Source: JAVBPB01 sp031549965 (lineage in GTDB: Bacteria > Bacillota > Clostridia > Lachnospirales > Lachnospiraceae). From it: a DNA stretch of 16,150 bases. The position numbers were made by a program, and so were the translations under genes. The stretch is taken from assembly GCA_031549965.1 (NCBI GenBank), contig JAVBPB010000147.1, positions 1-16,150 on the forward strand, given 5' to 3'. Positions 1 through 5,969 of the stretch are shown in pieces. The first letter of the stretch is position 1. Each line of letters begins with the position of its first letter. The notes below the pieces were generated by a model that was not told the origin of the DNA, made no database searches, and worked only from the letters and a program-made list of their open reading frames with translations.

Positions 1-23
1 CTTTTAGCTTCCTCAAAATTCAC
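1..23 (-). CDS. 5' end of an unidentified gene (partial)
   Basis: On the minus strand a GTG codon at 23-21 opens a frame reading V/M-N-F-E-E-A-K and runs off the left edge. A Shine-Dalgarno-like GGAAGGTG lies about 9-10 bases upstream, just after the stop of the Xis-like gene, so this would be the third gene of that operon. Seven codons are too few to identify it. By position it could be an integrase, relaxase or replication gene of the mobile element, but nothing here shows which. Confidence 0.35.
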
Positions 24-57
24 TTGTATGTATCACCTTCCTTATTACCTTTTAAAA

Positions 58-267
58 TTATGCTTCTTGCATTTGACTATCAAAGTATTTGTCAATTACT
101 ACACGGTCAAATAAACTCCTACGTCCTATTTTTCTTTCTGCTCCTATCGATTTGGCAAACTCAACGCCTCTGACTCTACCTAAATTTAGATAAATACATA
201 CCTCATTTACATCTAATAAACGTTTTTCTTGCATACTTGTTGTTAGTTGGTTTTCTCTTTCTCTCAT
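58..267 (-). CDS. Small Xis/MerR-like helix-turn-helix DNA-binding protein
   Basis: A 69-aa basic protein. Residues 17-64 read like a winged-helix excisionase/DUF6462-type domain: a leucine-rich first helix (LLDVNEVCIYLNLG), then AKSIGAERKIGRRSLFDRVVIDKYFD, whose GRRSLFD part fits the wing. Proteins of this type in clostridial mobile elements act as excision directionality factors or operon regulators. A good ribosome site (AAAGGAG, 9 bases before ATG) supports the start at 267. The gene follows the Cro-like gene by 19 bases and is probably co-transcribed from the strong promoter at 525-552. The excisionase role is inferred from fold-like features and context; a plain transcription regulator is the alternative. 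Confidence 0.75.
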   Translation of the reverse strand: MRERENQLTTSMQEKRLLDVNEVCIYLNLGRVRGVEFAKSIGAERKIGRRSLFDRVVIDKYFDSQMQEA

Positions 268-286
268 TAATATAATCTCCTTTAAC

Positions 287-484
287 TTATAAATCTTTAA
301 TTAGCTCTATTACTTCCACATTTAAAGCTTTAGCAATTTTTCCAATTGTGCTTGGTCTAGCTAATGAACCACCTCTTAACTTAGATAATGTCATAGGACT
401 TATTTCTGATTTTCTACATAATTCAACAGCAGACAAGCATTGTTTTGCTAATAGGATTTCAAACTTTCTGATATCTAATTTCAT
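287..484 (-). CDS. Cro/C1-type HTH regulator, 65 aa
   Basis: A single-domain protein. Residues 3-62 fit a small Cro/C1 helix-turn-helix (HTH_26-like): LLAKQCLSAVELCRKSEISPMTLSKLR gives helices 1-3, and STIGKIAKALNVEVIELI gives helices 4-5. There is no dimerisation or peptidase extension, so it is Cro-like in size. It is divergent from the larger XRE protein at 663 and the two share a 178-base regulatory region, the usual arrangement of a lysogeny or transfer switch. The ribosome site GGAAGGGG lies just upstream of the ATG at 484. First gene of the leftward operon with the Xis-like gene. Confidence 0.85.
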   Translation of the reverse strand: MKLDIRKFEILLAKQCLSAVELCRKSEISPMTLSKLRGGSLARPSTIGKIAKALNVEVIELIKDL

Positions 485-524
485 TTTATTACCCCTTCCT
501 TTATTTTTATAATTATATTTTTAT

Positions 525-552
525 ATTATACTATTGTTTTTAATATTGTCAA
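525..552 (-). promoter_or_regulatory. Promoter of the Cro-like/Xis-like operon
   Basis: On the minus strand, TTGACA (552-547), a 16-base spacer and TATAAT (530-525): consensus hexamers with a spacer one base short. This predicts strong leftward transcription when not repressed. Confidence 0.8.
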
Positions 553-582
553 TTATATTTAATACAAATTCAAAAATAATAT

Positions 583-609
583 AGTTAATATAATTTTATA
601 TAATTAACT
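583..609. promoter_or_regulatory. Candidate operator between the divergent regulators
   Basis: AGTTAAT at 583-589 is matched by its inverted copy ATTAACT at 603-609 around a 13-base A/T centre. It abuts the -35 of the repressor promoter and lies about 30 bases upstream of the leftward -35. It is a natural site for the XRE or Cro-like protein; which one binds cannot be told. The base composition is very AT-rich, so chance symmetry is possible. Confidence 0.45.
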
Positions 610-637
610 TGCATTTTTACTTTTTATATGTTAATAT
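609..637 (+). promoter_or_regulatory. Promoter of the XRE repressor gene
   Basis: TTGCAT (609-614), a 17-base spacer and TAATAT (632-637), placed 25 bases before the ATG at 663. The -35 touches the candidate operator, so autoregulation is plausible. Confidence 0.6.
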
Positions 638-662
638 TGTTTTATATAAAGGAGGTTCCAAT

Positions 663-1277
663 ATGGAAGAAAATGTTGATTTTTCAATAAGATTAAAAGA
701 ATTAAGAAGTTCCATGGGTATGACACAAAAGGAGTTTTCTGAACTGGTTGGTACTTCTTCGGTAACCCTATCCTCATATGAAAACAATACAACGACACCT
801 TCATTAGATTTTTTAAAAAATTTAGCAGTTAAGTGTAATGTGTCTATTGATTGGTTATGTGGATTAAGTAGTAAAAAAAATCTAAGTAATACCCCACCCA
901 CAATTGAGACCTATTCTGACTTTATGAAAATTATGTTTTCCCTTGAAGATTCTCAATTAAATTTTGAAAGAAATATCCTTTATTACGAAGATATTCTTGA
1001 TATTTCTTACAAATGTATTGGATTTACTGACCCAGTAATAATGTATCTCTATAAAAGTTGGGAGAAAACTTATTCATTATATAAAGATGGTACAATTGAT
1101 AAAAGCATCTATAATGCATGGCAAGAAAAGATTTTAAAAGATTTTAAACAGGAATTATTATTAACTGATAATGAATTTTCTGAATTTTACAGTTTTTACA
1201 GAGGAGAGTATAGTGTTAATGAATATGAAGCAACGATTAGTAGTTTGCTTGTTGCTAAAACTGGTGCACCTTTTTAA
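663..1277 (+). CDS. XRE-family transcriptional repressor (phage/ICE type)
   Basis: A 204-aa protein. Residues 6-62 are a canonical HTH_3 domain: RLKELRSSMGMTQKEFSELVG, then SSVTLSSYENNTTTPSLDFL and VSIDWLCG. The remaining ~140 residues (helical, acidic, ending in VAKTGAPF) show no LexA/S24 serine-lysine peptidase motif, so RecA-stimulated self-cleavage is not expected; I do not recognise this domain. I chose the ATG at 663 because AAAGGAGG (648-655) lies 7 bases upstream; an upstream in-frame TTG at 609 has no ribosome site and overlaps the promoter. Divergent from the Cro-like gene, it probably controls the element's switch between quiescence and excision or transfer. Confidence 0.88.
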   Translation: MEENVDFSIRLKELRSSMGMTQKEFSELVGTSSVTLSSYENNTTTPSLDFLKNLAVKCNVSIDWLCGLSSKKNLSNTPPTIETYSDFMKIMFSLEDSQLNFERNILYYEDILDISYKCIGFTDPVIMYLYKSWEKTYSLYKDGTIDKSIYNAWQEKILKDFKQELLLTDNEFSEFYSFYRGEYSVNEYEATISSLLVAKTGAPF

Positions 1278-1289
1278 TAAATCAAAAAA

Positions 1290-1311
1290 GAGAGGGGGTT
1301 TTTCCCTTCTC
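1290..1311 (+). terminator. Weak candidate terminator after the XRE gene
   Basis: GAGAGGG (1290-1296) pairs with CCC-t-TCTC (1304-1311) with one bulged base. It lies 12 bases after the stop. The U-tract that should follow is poor, so termination may be inefficient. Confidence 0.35.
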
Positions 1312-1430
1312 CTTAATTATCTCAGTCTATAAAAAGAAATATTTTGCTTGCTAATGAATATTGTAAAACTTTCCACATCTATGTTTATATTTTGGCTGAA
1401 CTAAAATTATTAGAAACACCCTATAAGGAA

Positions 1431-1496
1431 AAAACTATATAAAAGCTTCATGCATGATAACCATGCCCTATTACTCTAAAATAGTGCTATAGTTTT
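1431..1496. repeat. Three-way-junction-like inverted repeat block
   Basis: The outer stem is AAAACTATA (1431-1439) with TATAGTTTT (1488-1496). Inside are two separate hairpins: GCATG (1452-1456)/CATGC (1462-1466), and CTATT (1468-1472)/AATAG (1480-1484). The nesting resembles a small structured RNA or a recombinase/relaxase recognition site. Function unknown. Confidence 0.45.
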
Positions 1497-1545
1497 CTTC
1501 TTAAAGGCCTTGCAATAATTTTATTATATGATTAGTTGTTTAAAA

Positions 1546-1601
1546 CTGCATGGCATATACGGCAAATGCGTATCTTTAGTAGACATAGCCAGATTATGCA
1601 G
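1546..1601 (+). repeat. Second branched inverted repeat, terminator-like on plus strand
   Basis: The outer arms are CTGCAT (1546-1551)/ATGCAG (1596-1601), continued by GGC (1552-1554)/GCC (1588-1590), with an inner hairpin ATACG (1557-1561)/CGTAT (1569-1573). On the plus strand it is followed by GCTTTTTAT, so it could also stop rightward transcription from the element before it reaches rpsR. Confidence 0.4.
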
Positions 1602-1626
1602 GCTTTTTATAATTTTCATTACATCC

Positions 1627-1740
1627 TTGGTACACATTTTGGTACATTATCAATAAAATACTTAATTTATTTACACTAAAAAAGCACCCTACACTAATTT
1701 ATAGTATAGAATGCTAAATTTTGTACCAAAGTTGTACCAA
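1627..1740. repeat. Paired TTGGTACA repeats, inverted pairs (candidate integrase-binding sites)
   Basis: TTGGTACA occurs at 1627-1634 and 1639-1646 on the plus strand (12-base period). On the minus strand it occurs at 1740-1733 and 1729-1722 (11-base period). A period of about one helical turn puts both half-sites of each pair on one DNA face, as for a bound protein. The nearer pair starts 41 bases from the rpsR stop. Tyrosine-recombinase attachment regions carry such arm sites; the assignment here is inference. Confidence 0.5.
1678..1715 (-). terminator. Terminator of the rpsF-ssb-rpsR operon
   Basis: Read on the minus strand, AGCAUUCUAUACUA (1715-1702) pairs along all 14 positions with UAGUGUAGGGUGCU (1696-1683) if G-U wobbles are allowed. 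The loop has five bases and a U-run follows (1682-1678). It begins 66 bases beyond the rpsR stop and lies between the two inverted TTGGTACA pairs. Confidence 0.8.
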
Positions 1741-1780
1741 ATACCTTTTACTCTCTGGCAAACCCTTGATATTACTAGGT

Positions 1781-2056
1781 TTAGTCCACAGTATAAGGCA
1801 TCAATGCGATATGTCTAGCTCTCTTAACTGCTACTGTTAAAGCTCTTTGATGCTTTGCACAATTACCAGTAATTCTTCTAGGAAGGATTTTACCTCTTTC
1901 AGAAACATATCTTTTTAATTTATTAATATCTTTATAATCTATTCCAGTGTGGTTTTTGTCTGCACAAAATACACATACCTTTTTCCTTCTACGAGCGCCT
2001 CTTCTCTTCATTGGAGAATCGCCTTTATCATTTCTTTCATTTCTATTATATGGCAT
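1781..2056 (-). CDS. rpsR: 30S ribosomal protein S18
   Basis: A 91-aa protein with the family core KRRGARRRKKVCVFC, DYKDINKLKRYVSERGKILPRR, TGNCAKHQRALTVAVKRARHIALMPYTVD. S18 sits on the 30S platform and binds 16S rRNA as a heterodimer with S6. The N-terminal 15 residues precede a second Met; I keep the ATG at 2056 because GGAGGTCA lies 6-10 bases upstream. Last gene of the rpsF-ssb-rpsR operon, with a 28-base gap after ssb. The C-terminus is complete although a probable mobile element abuts it, so any integration event must have restored or spared the coding end. Confidence 0.98.
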   Translation of the reverse strand: MPYNRNERNDKGDSPMKRRGARRRKKVCVFCADKNHTGIDYKDINKLKRYVSERGKILPRRITGNCAKHQRALTVAVKRARHIALMPYTVD

Positions 2057-2084
2057 AACATGACCTCCTTTTCATTTTTAAAAA

Positions 2085-2540
2085 TTAATTAAATGGTAGT
2101 TCCTCGTCTATACCATCAGGTATGTTCATGAAGCCATCTCCAATTGCAGCACTTGGAGTAGGTCTTGATACTTGCTGATAACCCATTCCTGTATCAGTAC
2201 TCCCCGCTCCTTTGCTTTCAGCAAATTCCTGTTCTTCAACTACTACCTCAGTTGTATAAACTTTTTGTCCATCTTTATTTGTATAGCTGCCAGTTTGTAT
2301 TCTTCCTGACACTATTATCTTTGTACCTTGTTTTAAATACCTTTCAGCAAATTCGGCTGATTTACCAAAAACAACACAATTAATAAAATCTGCTGTTTGA
2401 CCGTCCTGACTTGTCTTACTTCTAAATCCACGGTCTACTGCAAGAGAGTATCTTGCTATAGCCAAACTTGTGTCACTTTGCTGCGAGTATCTTACTTCAG
2501 GATCTCTTGTTAGTCTTCCTACTAATATTACTTTATTCAT
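2085..2540 (-). CDS. ssb: Single-stranded DNA-binding protein
   Basis: A 151-aa protein. The OB-fold is residues 1-105: MNKVILVGRLTRDPEVRYSQ at the start, then FINCVVFGKSAEFAERYLKQGTKIIVSGRIQTGSY and VVVEEQEFAES. A Gly/Pro/Gln linker follows, ending in an acidic tail EELPFN, a variant of the usual DDDIPF tip that recruits repair and replication partners. SSB coats single-stranded DNA as a tetramer. It lies between rpsF (17-base gap) and rpsR, the standard Firmicute order. Its ribosome site (AAAGGGCG) is weaker than those of its neighbours, so translational coupling with rpsF is likely. Confidence 0.98.
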   Translation of the reverse strand: MNKVILVGRLTRDPEVRYSQQSDTSLAIARYSLAVDRGFRSKTSQDGQTADFINCVVFGKSAEFAERYLKQGTKIIVSGRIQTGSYTNKDGQKVYTTEVVVEEQEFAESKGAGSTDTGMGYQQVSRPTPSAAIGDGFMNIPDGIDEELPFN

Positions 2541-2557
2541 CTCAAGTCGCCCTTTCT

Positions 2558-2845
2558 TTATGCGTCTTGTCTAATGCATAAATATCTGATAACTGATTCC
2601 ATAATACGAACTCTTGATTCAACTTCGTTTGGACAATCAGAACCCGATTCAAATTTAATGAAGTAGTAGTAACCTTCTTTCATTTTTTGAATTTCGTAAG
2701 CTAATCTTTTCTTACCCCATTCGTCTACATTAGTAATTGTACCTCCGAAACGAGTAATGTATTCTTTTGCTTTTTCTACTGCTGCTACTCTTGCTTCATC
2801 TTCAATCTTTGCATTGACAACTAAAGCTAATTCATACTTATTCAT
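2558..2845 (-). CDS. rpsF: 30S ribosomal protein S6
   Basis: A 95-aa protein with S6 hallmarks: MNKYELALVVNAKIEDEAR, ITNVDEWGKKRLAYEIQKMKEGYYYFIKFES and a C-terminal helix before RYLCIRQDA. S6 dimerises with S18 on the 30S platform. I set the start at the ATG at 2845, with GGAGG 11 bases upstream. An in-frame GTG four codons earlier overlaps that ribosome site and is less likely. First gene of the operon; a 109-base leader separates it from the promoter. Confidence 0.97.
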   Translation of the reverse strand: MNKYELALVVNAKIEDEARVAAVEKAKEYITRFGGTITNVDEWGKKRLAYEIQKMKEGYYYFIKFESGSDCPNEVESRVRIMESVIRYLCIRQDA

Positions 2846-2930
2846 AGTTGCGTGCACCTCCTTTTGGTCTCTGGCCCTTTCTCACTGGAAAGAACAAGGA
2901 AAAATATTTAATAACATATCACAATTTACA
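2846..2930 (-). promoter_or_regulatory. rpsF operon leader, possible S6:S18 control region
   Basis: The untranslated leader contains a hairpin GAAAG (2892-2888 on the template sense)/CTTTC (2881-2877) followed by GGGCCAGAGACC and the ribosome site. Many bacteria autoregulate this operon by S6:S18 binding to the leader. I cannot match the known consensus firmly, so this marks position and structure only. Confidence 0.3.
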
Positions 2931-2959
2931 ATGATAACATAAATTGTTTTATTTTTCAA
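2931..2959 (-). promoter_or_regulatory. Promoter of rpsF-ssb-rpsR
   Basis: On the minus strand, TTGAAA (2959-2954), a 17-base spacer and TATCAT (2936-2931), preceded by TGT that provides an extended -10. Suits a constitutively strong ribosomal-protein operon. Confidence 0.7.
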
Positions 2960-3021
2960 GAGTTATTTTTAATAATTCTCCTCAAATCAAATACTCAATG
3001 TTACTATACACTGCCTACAAC

Positions 3022-3069
3022 AAAAAACCTAGGGGGTATTAACTGAAGTACAGCTATCACCCCCCCCTA
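3022..3069 (-). terminator. Long terminator of the exported-protein micro-operon
   Basis: On the minus strand TAGGGGG (3069 leftward) pairs with CCCCCTA (to 3030). An inner stem AGCUG/CAGUU forms around a five-base loop, and T-run 3027-3022 follows. One arm carries eight consecutive C on the plus strand. It begins 12 bases after the stop of the 35-aa gene, which supports that small gene being the last in a real transcript. Confidence 0.8.
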
Positions 3070-3080
3070 CATATTCATAA

Positions 3081-3188
3081 CTAGCTTTTTCTATTAATTT
3101 TTTTTAAAAATCTTATAATAAAGTAAATAATTAAAACTACAGATATTATATTAAAAATTTGCCATACAATAGTTAAAAAATAATCCAT
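3081..3188 (-). CDS. 35-aa single-span membrane peptide
   Basis: ATG at 3188 opens a frame of 35 codons ending TAG at 3081. The N-terminus is MDYFLTIVWQIF; residues 4-25 are a continuous hydrophobic span (Leu/Ile/Val/Phe/Tyr); the tail RFLKKINRKS is strongly basic, predicting an N-out/C-in membrane peptide by the positive-inside rule. The start lies only 3 bases after the stop of the exported-protein gene. An AGGG 9 bases upstream can serve as ribosome site. A strong terminator starts 12 bases downstream. Its tight coupling and terminator make it more than a chance frame. Role unknown: holin-like, toxin-like, or a partner for export or sensing of the upstream product are possibilities. Confidence 0.6.
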   Translation of the reverse strand: MDYFLTIVWQIFNIISVVLIIYFIIRFLKKINRKS

Positions 3189-3191
3189 ATC

Positions 3192-3482
3192 TTAAAACCC
3201 TACTGCGCCACTTAAATTTATAGTTCTTGACGCAAATTGTAACGGACCGAAGTTAAGCACTTTGGCACCTTCCGGTAATTCATTCACATCTACCGCTTCA
3301 AATGTAAATCCCGAATTTTGTAAATCTTCTTTTTCAGCTAATATCTCTTTTTGTAAATCTTCTTTTTCAAAATCATCAGATACCTGTTGTTCCATTAAAT
3401 TTGTTTGTGCATACCCTGTTATCGGAGTAAATCCTAATATACAAGATAATCCTAAAGTAAATAATAGTTTGATTTTTTTCAT
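3192..3482 (-). CDS. Exported 96-aa protein of unknown function
   Basis: Residues 1-25 form a classical signal peptide: basic start MKKIK, hydrophobic core LLFTLGLSCILGF, small-residue cleavage region ending TGYA before QTN. The mature ~71 residues begin with an acidic helical segment containing an 11-residue duplication (two copies of EKEDLQ, mirrored in the DNA at 3316-3336 and 3349-3369). It ends in a hydrophobic/glycine tail, NFGPLQFASRTINLSGAVGF. There is no lipobox and no catalytic motif I recognise. Ribosome site AAGGGAG lies 9 bases before the ATG. It is first in a two-gene transcript with the 35-aa membrane peptide. A secreted peptide precursor, antimicrobial or signalling protein is conceivable but not shown. 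Confidence 0.75.
   Translation of the reverse strand: MKKIKLLFTLGLSCILGFTPITGYAQTNLMEQQVSDDFEKEDLQKEILAEKEDLQNSGFTFEAVDVNELPEGAKVLNFGPLQFASRTINLSGAVGF
3316..3369 (-). repeat. 21-base direct repeat inside the exported-protein gene
   Basis: The same 21 bases occur at 3316-3336 and 3349-3369, a 33-base period that keeps frame and duplicates an 11-residue acidic unit (core EKEDLQ). Exact identity at third positions suggests a recent tandem duplication or strong nucleotide constraint. Confidence 0.8.
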
Positions 3483-3523
3483 CTTAATTTCTCCCTTATA
3501 GAGTTTTATTTTTTACAAAATTT

Positions 3524-3552
3524 ATTCTAAGTATCAAGTAACAATCTGTAAA
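3524..3552 (-). promoter_or_regulatory. Promoter of the exported-protein micro-operon
   Basis: On the minus strand, TTTACA (3552-3547), 17 bases, TAGAAT (3529-3524). A small inverted repeat TGTAT/ATACA (3558-3562/3568-3572) sits just upstream of the -35 and might bind a regulator. Confidence 0.55.
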
Positions 3553-3572
3553 CGCAGTGTATCACAAATACA

Positions 3573-3749
3573 TTTAATTAACAATAATATCTATACTACA
3601 ATATTCCATATTAAGATTTTTTAACATGCTTATTTAAGATTTATTGTACAATATTATTATTTATAAACTTAATTAAATCCATATATTTTACAAAAAAACG
3701 GGTAAACTAATCCAATATAAAATATCATTTATTTTTCACAAACATCACT
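3573..3749. other. Remainder of a 350-base divergent intergenic region
   Basis: Between the divergent exported-protein and glycosyltransferase genes (3483-3834) there is no gene. Besides the two promoters listed separately, I see a perfect 12-base palindrome TATTGTACAATA at 3642-3653, which could be an operator. The rest is AT-rich with no pattern I can support. Confidence 0.4.
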
Positions 3750-3778
3750 TCAATCTATCACATGTAATATATAAAATA
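3750..3778 (+). promoter_or_regulatory. Candidate promoter of the glycosyltransferase operon
   Basis: TTCAAT (3750-3755), 17-base spacer, TAAAAT (3773-3778), 56 bases before the ATG. The hexamers are only moderately good. Confidence 0.4.
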
Positions 3779-3816
3779 AAAATATAATAAGCTAAAGGTA
3801 AACAAACACAAACAAA

Positions 3817-3828
3817 ACCTCCGGAGGT
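3817..3828 (+). promoter_or_regulatory. Palindromic ribosome-binding site
   Basis: ACCTCCGGAGGT is a perfect 12-base palindrome containing the Shine-Dalgarno GGAGGT, 6 bases before the ATG at 3835. The 5' half is complementary to the Shine-Dalgarno, so a 4-bp hairpin with a CCGG loop could partly mask the site. Confidence 0.5.
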
Positions 3829-3834
3829 GACCAC

Positions 3835-4863
3835 ATGACAATACTAATCCCATGCTACGAACCAACTACCAAACTAATAAAACTAATAGAATCCTTAAAA
3901 AAACTATGCGACTACAGAATAATCCTAGTTGACGACGGAAGCGGTATTAGCTACTCAAACATTTTTAACCAGGCTCAAAAGCTAGGTTGCTACGTCTTAT
4001 CCTATGAAGTCAACATGGGAAAAGGATACGCCCTAAAATACGCCTTTAATTATATAAAACAATTAGAAAACAATAACTACATTGTCACAGCCGATTGTGA
4101 CGGACAGCACAAACCAAATGACATAATTAAAATCTGTCAAGAATGTCTTGAAAATAACAACTCTATCATTATAGGCACCAGACATTTTACAGGAAAAGTC
4201 CCAATCAAAAGTCGTTTTGGTAACACCCTTACACGAATGGTTTACACCGTAGCAAGCGGCACTAAAATCCAAGATACCCAGACTGGACTTAGAGGATTTT
4301 CACAAAACATGTTAAATTGGCTTATACAAATAGAAGGAGAAAGATTTGAATACGAGATGAATATGTTACTTAAAGCAACTAAATCAGGATATAAAATAAA
4401 AGAAATTCCCATTGAAACTATTTATGAAAATAATAATAAATCAACACATTTTCACCCAATAAAAGATTCCATAAAAATATATTTACCAATAATAAAATTT
4501 AGCGGAGTATCTATTTTTTCAGCTATAATGGATTTTTTTCTTCTTCTTTTATTAAAAGTACTAACTAATAATTTATTTATATCCGTATTATTTTCAAGAA
4601 TACTAAGTTCCACTTTTAATTATAGTGCAAACAGATTAATGGTTTTTAATTCAAAGGGTAAGGTTTCTATTCATTCAAGCCTTTTTAAATATTTTACTTT
4701 AGCTGTATGCATATTAATATTAAATTACCTTTCTCTTTCACTATTAAATGAATTACTAAATATCAGTTTAATATTATCTACAATAATTACCGAAAGCGTA
4801 CGATTTTGTTTAAGCTATATGGCTCAAAAAACTTTTGTATTCAAAACAAAATATTCACATTAA
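3835..4863 (+). CDS. Glycosyltransferase family 2 fused to a GtrA-type membrane domain
   Basis: A 342-aa protein. Residues 1-220 are a GT2 domain of the dolichol-phosphate mannosyltransferase type: VDDGSG at 32-37 binds nucleotide, the DxD metal site is DCDGQH at 87-92, GTR at 114-116, and DTQTGLRGF at 147-155 is the acceptor-side motif. Residues ~222-338 are a GtrA-like domain with four hydrophobic spans and the family ending (LSYMAQKTFVFK). Such fusions transfer a sugar from a nucleotide donor to undecaprenyl phosphate on the inner face and are thought to flip the product outward. First gene of a plus-strand operon with a phosphodiester glycosidase. Codon use changes inside the gene: 22 of the first 60 codons end in C against 5 of the last 44. 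Sugar and acceptor polymer are unknown. Confidence 0.92.
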   Translation: MTILIPCYEPTTKLIKLIESLKKLCDYRIILVDDGSGISYSNIFNQAQKLGCYVLSYEVNMGKGYALKYAFNYIKQLENNNYIVTADCDGQHKPNDIIKICQECLENNNSIIIGTRHFTGKVPIKSRFGNTLTRMVYTVASGTKIQDTQTGLRGFSQNMLNWLIQIEGERFEYEMNMLLKATKSGYKIKEIPIETIYENNNKSTHFHPIKDSIKIYLPIIKFSGVSIFSAIMDFFLLLLLKVLTNNLFISVLFSRILSSTFNYSANRLMVFNSKGKVSIHSSLFKYFTLAVCILILNYLSLSLLNELLNISLILSTIITESVRFCLSYMAQKTFVFKTKYSH

Positions 4864-4910
4864 GAAACTGCCCACTTATTAATTAACTGTGCTAAAGTTA
4901 GGAGGTTTAA

Positions 4911-5960
4911 ATGATAAAATTTTTAAAGAAAAAATACACTTGGACTTTGACATTATCAATTATCTTAATTTTGTCTAATGCCTATGTATTATTAGATACC
5001 TTTGTAATGCCAAAATCATATGCAAAAATAGAGGCCAAATCAAAAGATTTAATAATATCAGAAAATAGTAATCAAGAAGCAACTAATAATATTAAAAGCA
5101 TATATGAATATGCAAATGAAAACACTAATGAAAAAACAAACGATGAAGGACTAGAGCAAATAGAAATAAATTCTAATAGCAGCACCCAAGATAAAAAAAC
5201 TAATGAATTAATCGATAATATGGATAATTCAACCCAACCCATAATTGATTCAAATTCATACAAAGATGAAAATATAAGCATAACAATAGAAACTGTTAAT
5301 GAAAATGGGGTAACCTTTTATGTAGCTGATGTTATTTTATCTGATATCAGCTATCTAAAAACCGCCTTTGCAAATAATACTTTTGGAAAAAATATCACAG
5401 ACACTACTTCCAGTATTGCAAAAGAAAACAATGCAATCTTTGCCGTCAACGGGGATTACTATGGTTTTAGAGATACCGGAGTAATTATAAGGAATGGAAT
5501 TTTGTATAGAAATACACCAAGAAAAGCACCTGATAATAAGGCTCTTATTATAAATGATTCAGGGAATTTAGAAATTGTTATGGAAAATCAGTTTGATGAA
5601 AATAATATGACTGACATACTCCAAAGCTTTTCCTTTGGTCCTGTACTTGTAGAAAATGGCACTGTAGTTAATGCAGATACAAATGTTTCAAGCAGAGATA
5701 ATCCCAGAACAGCTATAGGGCTAATTGATTCCCTTCATTACATTTTTATTGTTGTTGACGGTAGAACCCAAACAAGTGAGGGTATGTCTTTAGAAGAATT
5801 ATCTGAGGAATTTGTAAAAAGAGGTGCAAAAGTTGCTTATAACTTAGATGGTGGCGGGTCATCATCCATGTGGTTTATGGGTGAATTAATAAACAATCCA
5901 ACTGATGGCCGCCATCAGGGTGAAAGAAGTATAAGTGATATAATTTATATTGGAAAGTAG
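4911..5960 (+). CDS. Membrane-anchored phosphodiester glycosidase (NAGPA domain)
   Basis: A 349-aa protein. Residues 10-31 are an uncleaved signal anchor after the basic start MIKFLKKK. Residues ~45-118 form a low-complexity Asn/Ser/Glu linker. Residues ~122-347 are an NAGPA (PF09992) domain: AVNGDYYGF at 178-186, SFGPVLVENG at 241-250, NPRTAIG at 264-270, VVDGR at 281-285 and the signature NLDGGGSSSMWF at 311-322. The family hydrolyses sugar-1-phosphate diesters such as GlcNAc-phospho-sugar linkages, here outside the membrane. AGGAGG precedes the ATG by 5-6 bases. It follows the GT2-GtrA gene by 47 bases and precedes the membrane-protein gene by 9, so the three probably act on one glycopolymer. 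Confidence 0.92.
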   Translation: MIKFLKKKYTWTLTLSIILILSNAYVLLDTFVMPKSYAKIEAKSKDLIISENSNQEATNNIKSIYEYANENTNEKTNDEGLEQIEINSNSSTQDKKTNELIDNMDNSTQPIIDSNSYKDENISITIETVNENGVTFYVADVILSDISYLKTAFANNTFGKNITDTTSSIAKENNAIFAVNGDYYGFRDTGVIIRNGILYRNTPRKAPDNKALIINDSGNLEIVMENQFDENNMTDILQSFSFGPVLVENGTVVNADTNVSSRDNPRTAIGLIDSLHYIFIVVDGRTQTSEGMSLEELSEEFVKRGAKVAYNLDGGGSSSMWFMGELINNPTDGRHQGERSISDIIYIGK

Positions 5961-5969
5961 GTACTTTTT

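Larger units (their letters stand above)
1312..1780. other. Non-coding, structured end region of the putative mobile element
   Basis: No credible gene on either strand. The stretch holds two branched inverted-repeat blocks (1431-1496 and 1546-1601), two pairs of TTGGTACA repeats in opposite orientation (1627-1646, 1722-1740) and the rpsR operon terminator (1678-1715). Together with the regulator genes to the left, this fits the terminal segment of an element integrated by a site-specific recombinase next to the 3' end of rpsR. The integrase itself is not in view and the exact att core cannot be set from one end. Confidence 0.55.

Noticed and set aside
617..901. Minus-strand frame opposite the XRE repressor
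   Set aside because: Antisense shadow; the plus strand has a proper promoter, ribosome site and HTH domain.
1627..1740. TTGGTACA repeats as a CRISPR or iteron origin
   Set aside because: Only two copies per orientation and no replication gene nearby; an attachment region fits better.
3316..3369. Direct repeats with a 33-base period resembling a two-unit CRISPR
   Set aside because: Only two copies, located inside a protein-coding frame, with no spacer diversity and no cas genes.
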